This document shows, piece by piece, positions 36,294 through 37,441 of a stretch of 37,441 bases of DNA (its first letter is position 1; the number at the start of each line of letters is the position of its first letter). The notes below the pieces were generated by a model. That model did not search any database. It saw only the letters and a list, made by a program, of their open reading frames with translations, and had not been told where the DNA came from. Position numbers and translations under genes: made by a program. The stretch spans positions 1-37,441 of the forward strand of contig NZ_WJFC01000122.1 of NCBI RefSeq assembly GCF_009725235.1. The letters are read 5' to 3'. Source of the DNA: Scytonema sp. UIC 10036. Lineage in GTDB: Bacteria > Cyanobacteriota > Cyanobacteriia > Cyanobacteriales > Nostocaceae.

Positions 36294-36329
36294 CGGTTTT
36301 TTTATCGGAAAAAGGTAATTAGAACAACA

Positions 36330-36917
36330 ATGTCTATTTCATCACATTTTCCCAATTCATCTAGTCAAACCACTAGATACAGCTTTAAGACTCGCTCCTC
36401 TCTACCCCTAAAAGAGAATAGTTTGTGGAAAATTGAAACAGGAGTGGTGAGGGTTGTTACTTGGCATGAAGACGGTACACTTGTCACCTTAGGAATTTGG
36501 GGACCGGGAGATATTGTCAGCCAAGCGTTTTCTAAAGTCGATCCCTATCAAATAGAGTGTTTGACCAAAGTAGAAGCAGTAGTGTTACCTTTGGATGGGT
36601 GGTTCCCTCTCACACAGGTATTGCTGGCTCACATTCAACAAGCAGAAGAACTGATGATAATTCGCAGTCATAAAACAGTGGAAGTTATGGTTGTTAAGTT
36701 GCTGACTTGGTTAGCTAAAAAATTTGGTCGTGAAGTCGCATCCGGAAATCTCATTGATTTACGCCTCACTCATCAAGACATTGCGGATATGCTCAATTCA
36801 ACTCGCGTAACGATTACTCGTATCCTTACCCAGTTAGAAGAACAGGGTTTAATTCATCGTCTTCCCCTACATAGAATTGTCTTGAAAGAAGAAGAACTTT
36901 GGCATTACGAAATCTAG
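36330..36917 (+). CDS. Crp/Fnr-family transcriptional regulator, CysR-like
   Basis: The 195-residue protein has a short cyclic-nucleotide-binding-like beta barrel (about 15-105: LWKIETGVVRVVTWHEDGTLVTLGIWGPGDIV), a dimerisation helix (about 108-135) and a winged helix with the recognition region LTHQDIADMLNSTRVTITRILTQLEEQGLI (146-175). In cyanobacteria a regulator of this family, CysR, controls sulfate uptake. The divergent position next to cysA makes that the best guess. The arginine and glutamate that bind cAMP in true CRP are not evident, so another signal is likely. NtcA is excluded by overall sequence, and NtcA is longer. Confidence 0.85.
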   Translation: MSISSHFPNSSSQTTRYSFKTRSSLPLKENSLWKIETGVVRVVTWHEDGTLVTLGIWGPGDIVSQAFSKVDPYQIECLTKVEAVVLPLDGWFPLTQVLLAHIQQAEELMIIRSHKTVEVMVVKLLTWLAKKFGREVASGNLIDLRLTHQDIADMLNSTRVTITRILTQLEEQGLIHRLPLHRIVLKEEELWHYEI

Positions 36918-37006
36918 GCAAACAGTGTTGAATCATGAGTTTATCCATCGCTATGTTTTGATTTTGTAATAAATTGAAAGCCATTCGCGTTTCAGCGATG
37001 ACTGAC

Positions 37007-37285
37007 TTAGCAGTACCAACTATCTCCACCTGTATGAGGTTTCCCCTCAATTTTCAGATTTAGAGATTCTAAGTAATTCAAACCCTGCCAAAGTTGTGGC
37101 ACAGTTCCATGAATTTCTAGGTCAAATCGTCCCTCTCCATTTGTGTGTTTTCCCAGCATCGCTCCTGTAATGTTAACAACTAAGCCGTGACTGGAAATTA
37201 GTCGAGAAATGACAGGTTCTTCCTTATAAAAGGGAGGAATATGCAAACGCAAGCGAACTTTTGTGGTACTGCTACTTTTAAACAT
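37007..37285 (-). CDS. NIL-domain protein
   Basis: The 92-residue protein is a single NIL domain: TKVRLRLHIPPFYKEEPVISRLI, HGLVVNITGAMLG and GRFDLEIHGTVPQLWQGLNYLESL. The NIL domain is an ACT-like ligand-binding fold found at the end of methionine transporter ATPases (MetN), and as free small proteins near sulfur transport genes in cyanobacteria. It may sense a sulfur compound for the neighbouring transport or regulator system. The ATG lies at 37285. It is convergent with the Crp-family gene. Confidence 0.85.
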   Translation of the reverse strand: MFKSSSTTKVRLRLHIPPFYKEEPVISRLISSHGLVVNITGAMLGKHTNGEGRFDLEIHGTVPQLWQGLNYLESLNLKIEGKPHTGGDSWYC

Positions 37286-37363
37286 AGTTACTAATAATTC
37301 ATCAACTCCGAATTATGAATTCTCCCAATTTGAAAGTGAAATTTAGTTCGGATAAAGCTTTCC

Positions 37364-37441
37364 CAATCCAAAATCCAAAATCCAAAATCCAAAATCCAAA
37401 ATCCAAAATCCAAAATCCAAATTCCAAAATCCAAAATCCAA
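37364..37441. repeat. AATCCAA heptamer tandem repeat (STRR)
   Basis: About eleven heptamers of the AATCCAA type run to the window edge, with one variant (ATTCCAA) about two thirds of the way along. It is the longest STRR array in the window and may continue beyond it. It lies upstream of the NIL-domain gene. Confidence 0.88.

Noticed and set aside
36330..36917. NtcA identity for the Crp-family regulator
   Set aside because: The protein is only 195 residues, and neither its N-terminal nor its recognition helix sequence matches the highly conserved NtcA. The neighbours point to sulfur control.
37364..37441. CRISPR array
   Set aside because: The repeats are perfect heptamers without spacers. 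They are STRR arrays, as are those at 1-82. No cas gene is present.

Overview
The window is chromosomal DNA of a filamentous, probably heterocyst-forming (Nostocales-type) cyanobacterium. The evidence is a complete allophycocyanin core operon (apcE-apcA-apcB-apcC), a core-membrane linker with four linker repeats (the type that builds five-cylinder phycobilisome cores), many GCGATCGC (HIP1) octamers, heptameric short tandem repeats (CCCTACT, GGGTTAG, AATCCAA types) and abundant dispersed palindromes.

Layout. (1) 1-5740: heptamer repeats, then apcE, apcA, apcB and apcC on the + strand, ending in a good intrinsic terminator. (2) 5741-6154: a HicB/HicA toxin-antitoxin pair on the - strand. (3) 6257-23612: one long, tightly packed - strand run. 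In transcription order it holds a glycoside hydrolase-GT2 fusion, a small two-helix membrane protein, two ABC exporters (probably a heterodimer), two left-handed beta-helix acyltransferases, three paralogous GT-B-like glycosyltransferases, three GT2-type glycosyltransferases that share an unnamed C-terminal domain, an HlyD-like adaptor and a MacB/FtsX-like permease. Many junctions are ATGA overlaps or a few bases long, so this looks like a surface glycan or glycoconjugate synthesis, acylation and export operon. (4) 23613-27653: a NACHT (NLR-like) ATPase gene in AT-rich, gene-poor DNA. (5) 27654-32146: a second sugar cluster with a zinc-binding sugar C-methyltransferase, a glucose-1-phosphate cytidylyltransferase-like protein, a broken PIG-L deacetylase and, convergent to them, a DUF4910-type aminopeptidase-like protein. 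(6) 32416-34907: small cyanobacterial genes in decay, with a frameshift, a lost start and a MITE insertion. (7) 35233-37285: a sulfate-uptake edge with cysA, a divergent Crp-family regulator and a NIL-domain protein. The window ends in an AATCCAA repeat.

How the parts may work together. The apc genes build the light-harvesting core. The large - strand operon and the + strand methyltransferase/cytidylyltransferase cluster probably supply one surface glycan: activated and C-methylated deoxysugars from the second, assembly, acylation and export from the first. The most notable unexplained signal is a 46-bp sequence (45/46 identical) present once upstream of each of these two divergent clusters, in the same orientation relative to each, and so also as an inverted pair bracketing the NACHT gene. 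It could be a shared regulatory element or the ends of a mobile segment. A second notable signal is the roughly 100-residue C-terminal domain common to three adjacent, otherwise divergent GT2 enzymes.

All functions are read from sequence patterns only. No database search was possible. Positions of membrane segments and domains are approximate.
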